Part shown: positions 50,323 to 61,564 of the stretch, piece after piece
Numbering within the stretch: position 1 is the first letter of the stretch
Layout of the letters: each line of letters begins with the position of its first letter
Source: Mangifera indica
Lineage: Eukaryota; Streptophyta; Magnoliopsida; Sapindales; Anacardiaceae
Assembly: GCF_011075055.1 (NCBI RefSeq)
Contig: NC_058139.1
Span: 17,629,584 to 17,693,583 of the forward strand
Direction of reading: 5' to 3'
DNA length: 64,000 bases
Notes under the pieces: model-generated
Database searches by the model: none
What the model saw: the letters and a program-made list of their open reading frames with translations, nothing else
What the model was told of the DNA's origin: nothing
Made by a program: the position numbers and the translations under genes

Positions 50323-50790
50323 CCCTTATTTTTTCTAGATCAAATCAATGGCATCTCACGTATACAATCCACTGAATTCTTTTAGCTATGAAGTAGTATT
50401 AATAAGGTGGTTTACAATTGTAAGTCATTTACGGTACATGGTTATTGGTAATTGTACTTATTTCTCTTTATTGTTTAATAGGTATTCAGTCTTCTCAACA
50501 TTGGCAACCAACATTGGGTTGTGATGTATCGGATATCAACGATTGAAAGTTGTATTTATACGACTCTACGCAATATACCACTAGCTTAAAGAGGGTAAAG
50601 AAGTTAATGATGCGGTATAGGACACTGACACACCTAATAAAGGTGAGTAATTTTTATACATCAAAGAGAATTCAACCGCCAAATACTTTATTAATGTTAC
50701 AATACAAGTGTGTTCGTGATGTTCCAAAATAAGATGTGGGAAGCGGAAACTGTGATATTTTTTTACTTATGTTTATAGAATATCTCGCCT
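50323..50790 (+). pseudogene. Ulp1-type cysteine peptidase, 3' part of the split gene
   Basis: Continuation of the DUF1985/Ulp1 gene after the chromovirus. A probable splice acceptor (TTTAATAG) ends at 50481, then VFSLLNIGNQHWVVM gives the catalytic His of C48 peptidases (HW at 50512-50517). A one-base shift precedes LYLYDST, which carries the catalytic Asp. At 50715-50790 the frame reads VPK, stop, DVGSGNCDIFLLMFIEYL: the catalytic Cys codon is TGT at 50751-50753, and the stop lies where the family has Gln before D-x-G-x-C. So the triad positions can still be read, but the gene is dead. Peptidases of this family cleave SUMO-like modifiers; in transposons their role is not settled. Confidence 0.75.
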
Positions 50791-51139
50791 GAGTTAATCT
50801 ATTTAATTTCACATTGAAACATTCTAAGAGGCTAAAAATACACGTAGCCACAACTATATTCCAAATGAGGGCCTTCAGTAAGTATTTAGGGTTCACAGAT
50901 TTGTTTATATATTACTAAACTTTACTTAATTGGTTGTATTTATTAAATTCAATTGGATTGTGAAAATGCATGTTTCGAAGAATTTGATTAAGACGTGGGT
51001 GGGCGGGCATGCATATGAATTGGATTTCATTTTATTATTGTTTCAATGATGTATTTTATTATTGTTTCAGTGATGTATTTGCAGTATAAATAATAACTTC
51101 CTTTTGATGATTTCTTAATATGTATTCATGAAATAAAAC
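50791..51139. other. Spacer before the hAT element
   Basis: Tail of the Ulp1-type gene and AT-rich sequence. Ends in AATAAAAC (51132-51139), the left target duplication of the hAT element. Confidence 0.5.
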
Positions 51140-51520
51140 TAGTCCTGGCCACGGTTCACGATTCGAAAAAATAAGGACCCTGAACCGAAACCGTAATAGG
51201 ACAGTTTGAAACTGACGGTTCTGGTTTATGACCCTGGTTCGAAACTGACATTGAATCGTCAATTCTAATACATGATCTTGATTTAATTTTTAAATTATTA
51301 ATTACAATAATTGAAAATTAAAAGAAAGGTTTGGACTTAATTTTTCAATTAAGTTTCCTACGTATCTTCTTGGGTTTAGAAAAATCAAAGCCTACGTAGT
51401 TCTTTTACCTTTGCATATCTAATAACTAGCAGTACCCCCTTACCTTATCATTCACCTCCACTATCTTGATTATTATTTCCCGTCATCGAACTATCCGTAG
51501 TTAAATCAAGCGATTCTTCA

Positions 51521-53408
51521 TTAAAGTCCACTTTTTATTTCTTGTTGGCGTAATTCGGCTCTTGTCCAATCGTCCATGCATAGTTGGGCTTCAATAGATC
51601 CGGGAGCCAAACTTAATCGCCTCTCATCCAATATATTACTCCCTTGACTAAAAACTTGTTCTACTGCGATAGTTGATACTGGTGCTGCTAGGACTTGTTT
51701 AGCAATAGCTGCTAATGTTGGAAAAGTTGATACATGTCGACTCCACCATTCTAGAACTAGAAAGTCTTTACCCATATTGCTGTCATCAAACTCAAAAATA
51801 GTAGTTAAATAAATATCAAGCTTTGAGGTGGAGCCTAATGTTCCTCTTGGTCTTTTGCCCCTTTGTATCATAATATGGGCACCATAACTCATATTTTGGG
51901 TTGATGATGGGGTAATAAGTGGTAGAGAGGAAGAATAACCACCTTGGTTACCATAAATTAATAAATATTCAGCATAAATTTCTTTAATTAAATTCATAAT
52001 GTTAGTTATAATTAATGGAATATTAACTTCATCATCACAATCTAATTACAAGCATTCATAATATAATGTCAAATAATCTGTAACACCATCTAATTTAAAT
52101 ATAAGATAAAAAAAAAACAACAAGAAAAAGTTCTGAAATTGTTTTATAATAAGTTAACCATTTTGTTTTCATTAAAAAAATAGCTTCTTGTAGAATAATA
52201 TCTTGTTCAGTTTCTTGTAAAGCCCCAATAATATTAACGGCTTCATTTAAAAATAAATGAGAAGTGGGATAATAAACCCCACTTAAAATATAAGTTACAT
52301 TATTAAAATTTCTTAATACATTTAAAATTGTTTTATAAATATCTCAATGTTGGGGATATAATGTAACTTGTGGCACATATTGTGAAATAAATTAGTATAA
52401 TAAATCCCTATAATCAAAAGACTCGTTGAGTAATTCATATGTTGAATTCCAATGAGTTGACACGTTTTTAGGAAATCTTTTTAGTCTTCTATTATGTTGT
52501 TTACAAAATTTACCCTATTCTTTCATAGTTTGGGGATATGTCCATAAAAATGAAATTGTTGTTTTTATATAATTATTAAGACAATGTAAACCATCATGTA
52601 CACATAAATTTAATACATAACATGCACATCTAATATGAAAAAATCTACCACCTAAATTAGGTTTGTAAATATTAATTAAATCATTTATTGAGACAATATT
52701 TGAACGTGCATTATCAAATGAAATTGAAAAATTTTTATAAAGTAATTTATATTATTCTAATATTCATTTAATTATTCTATAAATATTATCGGTCGTATAT
52801 CGGTAATCAAACATCCTAAATGCTAAAATTCTTTTTTGTAATAGAAAATTGTCATCTATCTAATGACAAGTTATACCCATATAAGAGTGAACTTGTCAAT
52901 AGTCACTCCAAATATCACCAAATTTTCACCAAAACTAAATGCTAAATGATCTATTGCTATCATTTTTGTAAATTCTTCTTTACTTTTATTATCACAATAC
53001 ATAAATAAAGATTTGTGTGTAGAACTATACCCGGTTATTTGTGTTTGACCTCGACTTTGCCCCATTTTTTTCGGATGCTTTGATTCCAAGTGCCTTTTGA
53101 ACTTCCCATATCCACCTCCTTGTTTGAATTTATAAATTTGCCTACAATAATTGCAAGCAACATCGAAATTATCATCTTCCTTTTGTATTTTCTTGAAATG
53201 AATCTTGAAAATATCGAATGTAGGAATTTTTTGAGTGTTGTTCCATCTCCATCTGTTGTTGATGTTGTTGTTGTTGCTCCATCTCTACATATTGACTTTC
53301 ACTTTCTTGTGTTGAAAAATCATCTATAAATTGATTTTTATTCACATTTGATATATGTGATTATTGACCAAATCTTCTATTAACGGAAAAATTTTCACTA
53401 CTTGTCAT
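51521..53408 (-). pseudogene. hAT transposase, decayed
   Basis: Begins at the ATG at 53408 (MTSSENFSVNRRFGQ). A BED zinc finger lies at about 53080-53165 (CNYCRQIYKFK ... FKRHLESKH, C-x2-C and H-x4-H). The middle (52030-52870) still shows hAT blocks across stops and shifts, such as LGCLITDIR and FLNE. The C-terminal part stays open at 51521-51997 and is the hAT dimerisation domain (LVLEWWSRHVSTFPTLAAIAK, VLAAPVSTIAVEQVFSQG, LDERRLSLAPGSIEA). Resembles the Ac/RICESLEEPER group. Many stops in the middle make it inactive, although the C-terminal domain has stayed open. Confidence 0.88.
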
Positions 53409-53754
53409 TTTTTGATAATAAATAAAATTAATTATATAAATAAATTATATGATAAATTATGAAAGATAATAATGAAATAATAAATAAATTTGATTATAGA
53501 AATAAATTCTATAATTAATTATGAATTGTATAATAAAAATAGAAATTGGAATTAATAAAAAATTAAGAAAGAATTTAATTAAATTTAAGAGAATTTGATT
53601 GAATTGAAAGATTGAGAGAGTATTAAGAATTGAAAGAATGAGAATGAGAGTTTGAAGAATTGAGTTAGAGAGTGCAGAGATTGAAATTTGAATGGATATA
53701 TATATAGGAATTTAAAAAAAAAAAAACAGGGGGTGAAATGCGATTTTGAAAAAT

Positions 53755-53905
53755 TACAGGGGACCAACGGTCCGCTGCAAAAGTTTTGCAAATTGTAGGG
53801 GACCATGGTCCCCTGCAATTTTCAAATGTGCAGGGGACCAACGATCCCCTAAAATTGTTGCAGTGAACCAACGGTTCCTTGTGTAGGGAACTGTTGGTTC
53901 TTTAA
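53755..53905. repeat. Palindromic GGGGACC-type repeats inside the hAT element
   Basis: Four spaced units: CAGGGGACCAACGGTCC, GGGGACCATGGTCCCC, CAGGGGACCAACGATCCCC and GAACCAACGGTTCC, each a near-palindrome, spaced roughly 40 bp apart, between the transposase start and the right end. Confidence 0.75.
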
Positions 53906-54260
53906 TAAATTTTAAAAAATAAAAAAAATTCAAAAAAAATTTAAAATTTTCGATTCAGTACAGTAAAACCGTCGATTTATATGTCGGTTCATAAACCGGG
54001 TGTGAATCGACGGTTTCACGGTTCAAAATTAGGTAAACCGAAACTGAACCACTAAAATCTGGTTTCGATTCCGGTTCAATCCGGTTTCGGGTTTATTGGT
54101 TTCGATTTCGGTTTTATTTGAGCTGGTTTTGGTCTGGTTCACGGGCCGAACCGGCCTGTGGCCAACTCTAAATAAAATGAATTAATAAAATATGTTAATA
54201 CGAAATATATGATGTGATATAATAAAAAATCGAATATATACATAAAATGAATAATAATAA

Positions 54261-54660
54261 GGGAAAAAGATTATTTTCCACCCAACTTTTAACTCAATCT
54301 CAAACCCATACCTACAAGAGATGAAAAACCTAAATTTCCACCTATGACCGAACTTCTGATAATTTTTTCTGTTAAAGAGAGGGGTAAAATAGTTATTTTA
54401 CTATTCATATTAAAAGTTATAAAGTTTATTACTTTTCGCTCCCTAAGGTTTTAGAAATTAATATTTCACCTTTACTTAAAGTTTTTAAACTTTGAAAAGT
54501 AACATTTTCACCTCCAAACCTAGGGTGTTCATATTTTTTAAAACTCAACCGCCCCTTATAACTTTGAAAAACAATAGTTTCACTTACACTCTGCAGCTTC
54601 ATCTTCTGACGTCATCTCTGACCTCTTCTTTCTTTTAGTACGATGACGGTGGTGGGACAA
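54261..54660. mobile_element. Foldback MULE-like element, subfamily B, truncated copy 6
   Basis: Opens GGGAAAAAGATTATTTTCCA and follows the left half of copies 2 and 5 (GAGGGGTAAAATAGTTATTTTAC, CCAAACCTAGGG, then GTACGATGACGGTGGTGGGAC). It stops abruptly at about 54660 in GAGATGGAGATCC, before the CpG-rich core. No right terminal repeat is present. It abuts the broken end of a MuDR-type transposase. Confidence 0.75.
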
Positions 54661-54679
54661 AGAGATGGAGATCCTTATA

Positions 54680-55811
54680 ATGTATTTATTTCATATGTTT
54701 TGACACTTCATGCTTATGTATAGGGTATGTCGATTTTGTACCTATTTGTCATATTTGAAATAATTTTCTTCGATTAATAAATACGATCAACCACAAACAT
54801 TGACTTAAATATGTTTCGCAATGACTTTGCATTAACTTGTCTATGGTGTAATAATATTTGATCCTGCAGAAAAGTATGTGTCTCGTCTATATATCGTAAG
54901 ACCCAATAGTCTTCATATTGCTTTCTCGTTGCTCGTGTCCACCATTTATATTATGGATATACACACTTAAGTTTGTACCGTATATTATTAAAGTGACCAA
55001 CCTTGCATTGAATTCCTATCTTTAAGGTATATGTTTGAAATAATATTTTCAATTCTGCCTTCGAATTATAAAAACCCATCACTTACAAATGGTTGCCCCT
55101 TTATGTTGTCTAATTATTAATACCTGTATTTTTAACATCAACAATAGGCTCAGAAACTTATTGAAATGGATTTAAATTATGGATATGATTTGGATATGCT
55201 CCAATATTTATAAAGTCATGATGTCTCGTGTTACATTCAGCTGCCTCATTACAAGCATGATTTTGACTTCTGCCAACGTCTTGACTTGGAACACCATATC
55301 TGTCCTCATTAAACCCCGAGAATTCATCATCATCCTTATTTCCTTTTACTTCATAATCCTTATTCACATTATCGTTATTATCATCATCAGCACCATAATT
55401 CTCATTAAACTTAAGGAAACTTTGTGGATGTGTCTATTCATCTGTCGGATGATTTTCCCTTTCTTTCTCATAAGCATCTTCAGCGTGTTGATTCTCCTTT
55501 CTATCAATTGGACTTTCAGTAACATAAAGTTTTGTAGATCTTTGTGAACTTCTTGCTACAACCATTAGAAACTCCACATCATCATTGTCTACAATCTCCA
55601 TTAGAGCCATATCACTTAGGGTAAATACACGTGCATTTGACTGAGTTTGATTGAGTCTTAGACGATAGTTTATTCTTGCAATAAATTCTTCAAAATCAAC
55701 ACTTGTGTCAATACAAATCCCTCTCTTATTCCCACCAACGTATCTTGTTACATTATCATCTCTTTCAATCCATTGAATTCTATAGCTAATCTTAAATGCA
55801 TATTTTTCCAT
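54680..55811 (-). pseudogene. MuDR-type (MULE) transposase N-terminal fragment
   Basis: Starts at the ATG at 55811 (MEKYAFKISYRIQWIERDD). The first roughly 90 residues form the PB1-like N-terminal module found in plant MuDR-type transposases (GNKRGICIDTSVDFEEF, FTLSDMALMEIVDND). After an acidic linker with a shift, 54790-55070 encodes the MuDR DNA-binding domain (GFYNSKAELKILFQTYTLK, YKLKCVYP, WTRATRKQYEDYWVLRYID, THTFLQDQ), ending KKIISNMTNRYKIDIPYT near 54720. Four in-frame stops are visible. The catalytic part is absent: the reading breaks where the truncated foldback element begins. May be the other end of the element that carries the Ulp1-type gene. Confidence 0.8.
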
Positions 55812-57092
55812 CTTGATTAAAAATAAACCTAAAAAATATAAAAACACTTGTGTTTAGGCAAAGTTTATATACTGTAAACAGTAACTATCAGTGAACAGTA
55901 TCTTTCCATATATAACAGTAGCTTCAAAATGAAAAGAATCATAGTGAGCTCATACAAATAATCAATGTTGTGATACCAAACTGATGTGTACGATCATGTA
56001 TGAGCAATAAATCCAAAAGGGATGCGCTAGAAAATACTATTAGCTCTAAATTACACTATTTAATAATTTTTTCAAATTAAACCCCAAATGCAATAGCAAT
56101 GCAACAAATTTTCATATATACGTATTTATAACATATTAAACTATCATATCATCAAGTGATGTACAAATATTAATTAAGACAAGACAATAAAAAAAGGAAG
56201 AAAATGACAATAACAATTCTGTAATTTTTTATGTAACTATCTACCAAGATAAGGAAAGCAATACATATACTAAAATTACACCAAATTAAAATAAACAAGC
56301 ATAAAAAATAAATAAATTGAGTGGAATGAAAGAAAACAGAAAAAAAAAAAATTCAGTGCGCATGGGGGGGTTAGCATTAACACCAACTTGTTATTTGGTT
56401 GGAATTTTTTCAGACTTAGATTTTCATATTTCATAATCATCAATACAATATTAAATAATATTATAATAACTTTAAACAATAGAAATAACATGAAATAATA
56501 GTATTAAAGAATTTAACAATATGAAATCATAATAAAATTAAATTTTACATGAAGTCATGAACATAAATCCACCATACATTATTTCATGTTGAATTGTTCA
56601 TAAAAAAACACATAATATACCAGCTTGAATAAAAAATGATTTAAATATGAATGATTTTACTGTAAAATCTTTGTAACAAATGTTAATCTTTTTAATAAAT
56701 TTAACAATTTTTGTTTCTCTTTCTCTCGTGTCCAAATTAAATATTTTATAATGGTTTTTTATGAGTTTTATTATTCAATTATGTATCATTTTTGTTGAAA
56801 ATTTTTCTTATACTGTAGAGATTTCTTTTCATTTAAATGTTAAAAAAAAAAGAAATAATATTATCTCTTTTCGTATAAGTTATACCAATAAAAGTATTTT
56901 ACTCATATAAAATATTATTATAATAATATATACAGATTAAAAAAAGGTAAAAATTTTAATTTCACTTATATAAGTGTCCGCTACCAGCCCTTTCCTTTTC
57001 CTGTATTTTGACAAAACTAAAACTCATACGCAGAGCCACAGCTAGAGGTGGTGTTGTGTTGAAGCTCCAGAAAGATGTTAGTGGGGAAGGAC
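55812..57092. other. AT-rich intergenic sequence
   Basis: No supported gene. The last part, 56975-57092, precedes the acyl-activating enzyme start and could hold its former leader and promoter; I see no definite signal. Confidence 0.5.
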
Positions 57093-59894
57093 ATGGACGG
57101 TCTTCCAAAAAACGCGGCCACCTACACGGCATTGACGCCGCTCTCGTTTCTAGAAAGAGCATCTACGGTTTACCCTGATAGAGCATCCCTGGTCCACGGA
57201 TCCCTGCGCTAAACCTGGCGTCAGACTTACCCCCGTTGCCCTAGATTGGCCTCTGCTCTTTCTAAATTGGCTGTTGGACTCGGTACCCCGGTAAGCTCCG
57301 TATACTTGGATACATATACGTCTACATAATGATCGAGATAAAGTAGAAATGAAAACAAAATGAACTGAACCTTAACTCAGCAGTTTGCCTTGGCTGAGCC
57401 CTTTTTTTTTTTTTAAATAATAAAATTAAAATATTGATATGTGTTCAGAAGCTTTAGGAATTGAAATTAAATAGAATATCTTTTTTTTCTCTGAAAAATG
57501 CTGAATTGTAGCGACTGCTGAAAACCATTTTTTTCTACAATAACTTATAAATCTATGTTGAAATACAAAAATGTTTTTTCCTACTTATTTTTTAACCAGA
57601 GCGTTTTTCAGAAAAAATAAAATCCCAGAAGCATTTTTTTATTTAAAAGATGATGCTTTTTTCGCGATTCTGGTTCAATGAAAAAATCTAGCTTGGATGT
57701 GATTACTCAAAATAATGTTTACCGCGTCTTCTATGGATTCTTGTTGAATAATTTGACTGGTTGAACATCTGGCAGCTTTTGAATTCATCAGTTGTAAATT
57801 TTGAATGCTTTGTCATAAATTGTGCATAGTAAGATAATTGATAGTTTAAAGGTAGGTATCTGAAATCATTGCTTATCAAATAAATAATCATTTATTTATG
57901 TCGGTTTTTAACAAACCTTGTATATTATTTTTTGTTCTTATCCAAGTACTTAATTTGAAAGCAGAAAAAAATCTGTTTCAAAGTAACCGTATGTTATTTT
58001 TATATGTCAACTTGATTATGATGCTTTAAGGGTTCTAATATGTATGTATACTATCTTGTATCTGATGCATCAAGTTTATTTGCTGCTTCTTTTTGTTGAA
58101 CTAGAGATTGTGGCTGCTTAATGTTTTCTCTGTCTTATGCTGCAGGTAGCCATTATTGCACCAAATGTCCTGGCTATCTATGGAGCTCATTTTGGAGTTC
58201 CAATGGCTGGAGCTGTGTTAAATTGTGTCAATATTTGTCTGAATGCATAAACAGTTGCCTTCCTTCTAGGTCATTCATCATCTGCTGTTGTTATGGTGGA
58301 CCAAGTGTTTTTAACTTTGGCAGAAGAAGCTCTGAAAATCATGGAGAAAAGCAAAGCCAACTATAAGCCTCCAATTTTGATTGTCATAGGTGATGAAAGC
58401 TGTGATGCTAAGGTACTGGAATATGCTTTGGGAAGAGGCGCCATTGAGTACGAGAAATTCCTGGACACAGGTGACCCTGAGTTTGCTTGGAAGCCTCCAC
58501 AGGATGAGTGGCAAAGCATTACATTAGGATATACCTCTGGTACAACAGCCAGTCCAAAGGGGGTGGTGTTGAGACACCGTGGGGCATAATGTCTATGACT
58601 GCTACTCTTGTATGGGGAATGAATGAAGGAGCTGTGTACCTGTGGACTTTACCTATGTTTCATTCCAATGGCTGGTGTTACACTTGGTCACTTGCAGATC
58701 TTTGCAGGACAAACATATGCCTTTGGCAGGTAAATTAGTGAGCTTATGATTGTGTTACATATTAGTATTTGAAAGGAATTATGTTCATTTTCATGATGAT
58801 AACCCGAGGTTCTGATCTTATAAAAAGAGTTACACTCGGATTTATTTTTTAAATAGACCTATAATGTGATTTGAATATTACCCTGTAGGTAAAGATTTGG
58901 GCTTCTTACATTAGCCACACTTTCTTCATCAAAATATTTTTGTTGTTGGCTTAAGCAATATCATGACCAGAAAGGTAGAATTCAGTATTTTCTCACTATA
59001 AAAGAGCTTGAGGTGTTGCCTTGTTTACTTACTTCACCCTATGCCAATGAAGTTGTGCTTTGTAGCAGCAGTTAGATTCAATATGCTATGTGTGTGAACT
59101 TATGATTTTAAGATAACTTTCCATTTGGTGTTGTTCTTGGATATTGGGAAATATGTTTAAAGATTATTAGTTCTTTGTTCTCCTTTAAATCACTATTAAG
59201 ATTAAGCATAGGGTTTTACTATAGTATTTTGTACTGAAATCTGCAATTTACATTTTTGAATATATATTCAGATGCCTGAGAGTACATTTTTCTTTTGCAG
59301 GTCACAGCCAAGGCAGTGTGCCATAGCCAAGTATGGTGTGACCCACTTCTGTGCTGCACCTGTGGTCCTCAACACCATAGTCAATACCTCACCAGAGGAC
59401 ACTATCCTTCCCCTGCCCCATGGTGTAAATGTGATGACAACTGGTGCTGCTCCAGCCCAATCTGTTCTTTTTGCGATGTTCCAGAAGGGCTTCCATGTCA
59501 CTCACACATATGGTCACTCAGAAACTTATGGTCCCTCAACTGTTTGTGTGTGGAAGCCTGAGTGGAACTCTCTGACACCTGAAATCCAGGCCCGACTAAA
59601 TGCACGCCAAGGGGTACGATACATTGGTTTAGAATTTTTAGATGTCATCAACACTTGAACAAGGAAAAACCATAGGAGAGATAGTGTTTGGTGGTAATAG
59701 TGTAATGAAGGGCTATTTAAAGAACCCAAAAGCCAATGAGGAAGCTTTTGCAGATGGGCGGTTTCATTCCGGGGATCTTGGGGTAAAGCATCCAGATAAC
59801 TATATAGAAATCAAGGACAGATCAAAGGACATTATTATCTCTGGAGGTGAAAACATAAGTAGTTTGGAGGTAGAAAATATACTTGCAAGAAGTT
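57093..59894 (+). pseudogene. AMP-binding acyl-activating enzyme (AAE-type), pseudogene
   Basis: The parent enzyme joins a carboxylic acid to CoA through an acyl-AMP. Three exons with GT-AG introns: 57093-57290, 58146-58729, 59301-59894. Exon 1 has the family's start (MDGLPKNAATYTALTPLSFL) and a TAA stop replacing Tyr before TWRQTYPRC. Exon 2 has VAIIAPNVLAIYGAHFGVPM, a TAA stop near 58247, the ATP-binding loop YTSGTTASPKGVV at about 58531-58569, and a one-base shift after RHRGA (58590) before WGMNEGAVYLWTLPMFHSNGW. Exon 3 has a small deletion and shift after VTAKAV (59320), THFCAAPVVLNTIV, THTYGHSETYGPSTV, a stop with deletion near 59656, then [15 protein letters not shown] and [14 protein letters not shown]. 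It ends at LARS, without the C-terminal AMP-binding domain. Retained introns indicate DNA-level duplication. Closest to peroxisomal AAE1/butyrate- or cinnamate-CoA ligase-like proteins; substrate unknown. Confidence 0.9.
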
Positions 59895-61500
59895 GAGCCA
59901 TCGAACTTGAGAATTTGACGAAAGCAGAAAAATTCTAAATAAAATCACCAATTTTAAAAAATAAAAACTTGTTTTAAATAGGTCTGAAGCTTAGTGTAAA
60001 GTATTTACTAGTATTTTTTAGCTAAATTGTGACTTTTAAATGTTTATAGTTTAGGGTTGTGTTATCCATTTAAGGGTATGGGGTCACGAATTTTTGTGTG
60101 AAGATTGCCTTAATGTTGAGGGAAAAGTGATTTAAGAGGCATTATAGTGTTTTTTTTTAGTGGATAAAGGGAGATTTGACATGAAAATCGTCAAGAACCC
60201 GTCAATAGATGTCATTTGTCCAGTTGACTTGATCATGCCTACTAGGCAAATTGATTATTTAAAAGCTAGCTCCTATACTAGTTCATAACAAGTAAAATGA
60301 TGGAAACAAGTCCAAGTATTGATCCCATGAGGACAAAAAGAATTATCAATAAAATTACATATACATATTTTTGTATATGTAATTAGATATATAAATTATA
60401 TATCATTATATGATTAAGTGATTTTGAATTAAGGATCAAATAACACTCAATTATATGATGACATATCGTTTTTATATACTAAAATTACCTTAAATATGGA
60501 ACTACCTAAATTTGATTACACTAAATTCAAACAACAACTAAATCAATGACTTTAGATAATTAAGGTAGGTGTAACAGCCTAACAATTTTGAATTTTATGC
60601 CATTGGCTTGATAAATTGAGCAAATAATTACGAAATTTTCTAATGCATTCATGCCATCACTTTAGGTTAAGAAGTCTATTTCCATTTAATAACATTTTAT
60701 ATTAAATGAAACACACTATGATTTATAAAATTCTTAGTTTACAATGAGATTTGTGGGTTATTTTATAGTTAAAAGCCGCACAAAAAAAATCAAATTATAT
60801 CTGTAATCAATTTAGAGATATATATGTAAAAAATTTAACTTGGTATATCTCCTCTCTTGTCTCAAAAGTCACCACCTGATCATGTAAATAATGGTCAAAC
60901 ACAGAGGTTGCACAGTGACAAGCAATTAGGCTAGGTTGGCCCATAAAATTTTTAAGGCCCAAGGTCTAACCCAATATATATAGGGTAAGGGAAAAGATCT
61001 TAATTAGGTCGACCTATTTCAATAAATTAATAAAATTTAATTATAAAATTTAAACACGAATTATTTTTCAATTATTAAAATCGAAGACAGTACTTTGAAT
61101 ATTTTATTTATAATCCCCCACTTATGACAGAAGAATACCATAGTTACATGATAAAAAATATTATAACATAGTATAAAGAAATTAATTTATATACTGCATA
61201 ATTACAAACATAAATAATATACATATATATATAGACCATACCAATTATTGACATAAATAATATTTAAATGGATTGAATTTATTTGACCTTGGATCAATTT
61301 GTAATATTTTATAATGATAAAATTGAAATAATAAACACAAAGAATTATTATTTGTGAATTCAGATAGTTTATGAAAGAGACCTGATGAAAGAAAATAAAA
61401 TTGAGAATATAATACAAAAATTGAGATTGTGATATTTGTAAATAAAATTGAAAAATGGAGAATATTTGAGTTATTTATATAGGTGGAAAAAATTAAAAAA
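59895..61500. other. AT-rich intergenic sequence
   Basis: No continuation of the acyl-activating enzyme (the C-terminal domain exon) was seen. No other gene recognised; short frames are AT-driven. Confidence 0.5.
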
Positions 61501-61523
61501 TTAAAAAAAAAAGATTTGGGTCT

Positions 61524-61564
61524 AGCTTCTGCCACAAGCAGAAGCAAATCTGCTTGCGGCAGAA
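61524..61564. repeat. Short inverted repeat (hairpin)
   Basis: TTCTGCCACAAGCAGA and TCTGCTTGCGGCAGAA form 16-base arms with one mismatch around a short loop (AGCAAA), a GC-rich hairpin in AT-rich DNA. Confidence 0.75.

Larger units (their letters stand above)
51140..54170 (-). mobile_element. hAT transposon, full-length but inactive
   Basis: A 3031-bp element with terminal inverted repeats TAGTCCTGGCCACGGTTCAC (left) and, on the complement of the right end, TAGAGTTGGCCACAGGCCGG. Flanks AATAAAAC (51132-51139) and AATAAAAT (54171-54178) match at seven of eight bases, the 8-bp duplication typical of hAT. Subterminal CGGTTT/AACCG words are dense at both ends (51140-51260 and 53945-54150), as expected for transposase-binding repeats. 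It contains one decayed transposase gene on the minus strand. Confidence 0.88.

Noticed and set aside
55179..55547. 122-residue plus-strand frame rich in Ile
   Set aside because: Antisense of the MuDR-type transposase fragment, which has recognisable domains on the minus strand.
59268..59501. Minus-strand and second plus-strand frames over exon 3 of the acyl-activating enzyme
   Set aside because: Out-of-frame shadows; the family sequence is in another plus frame.
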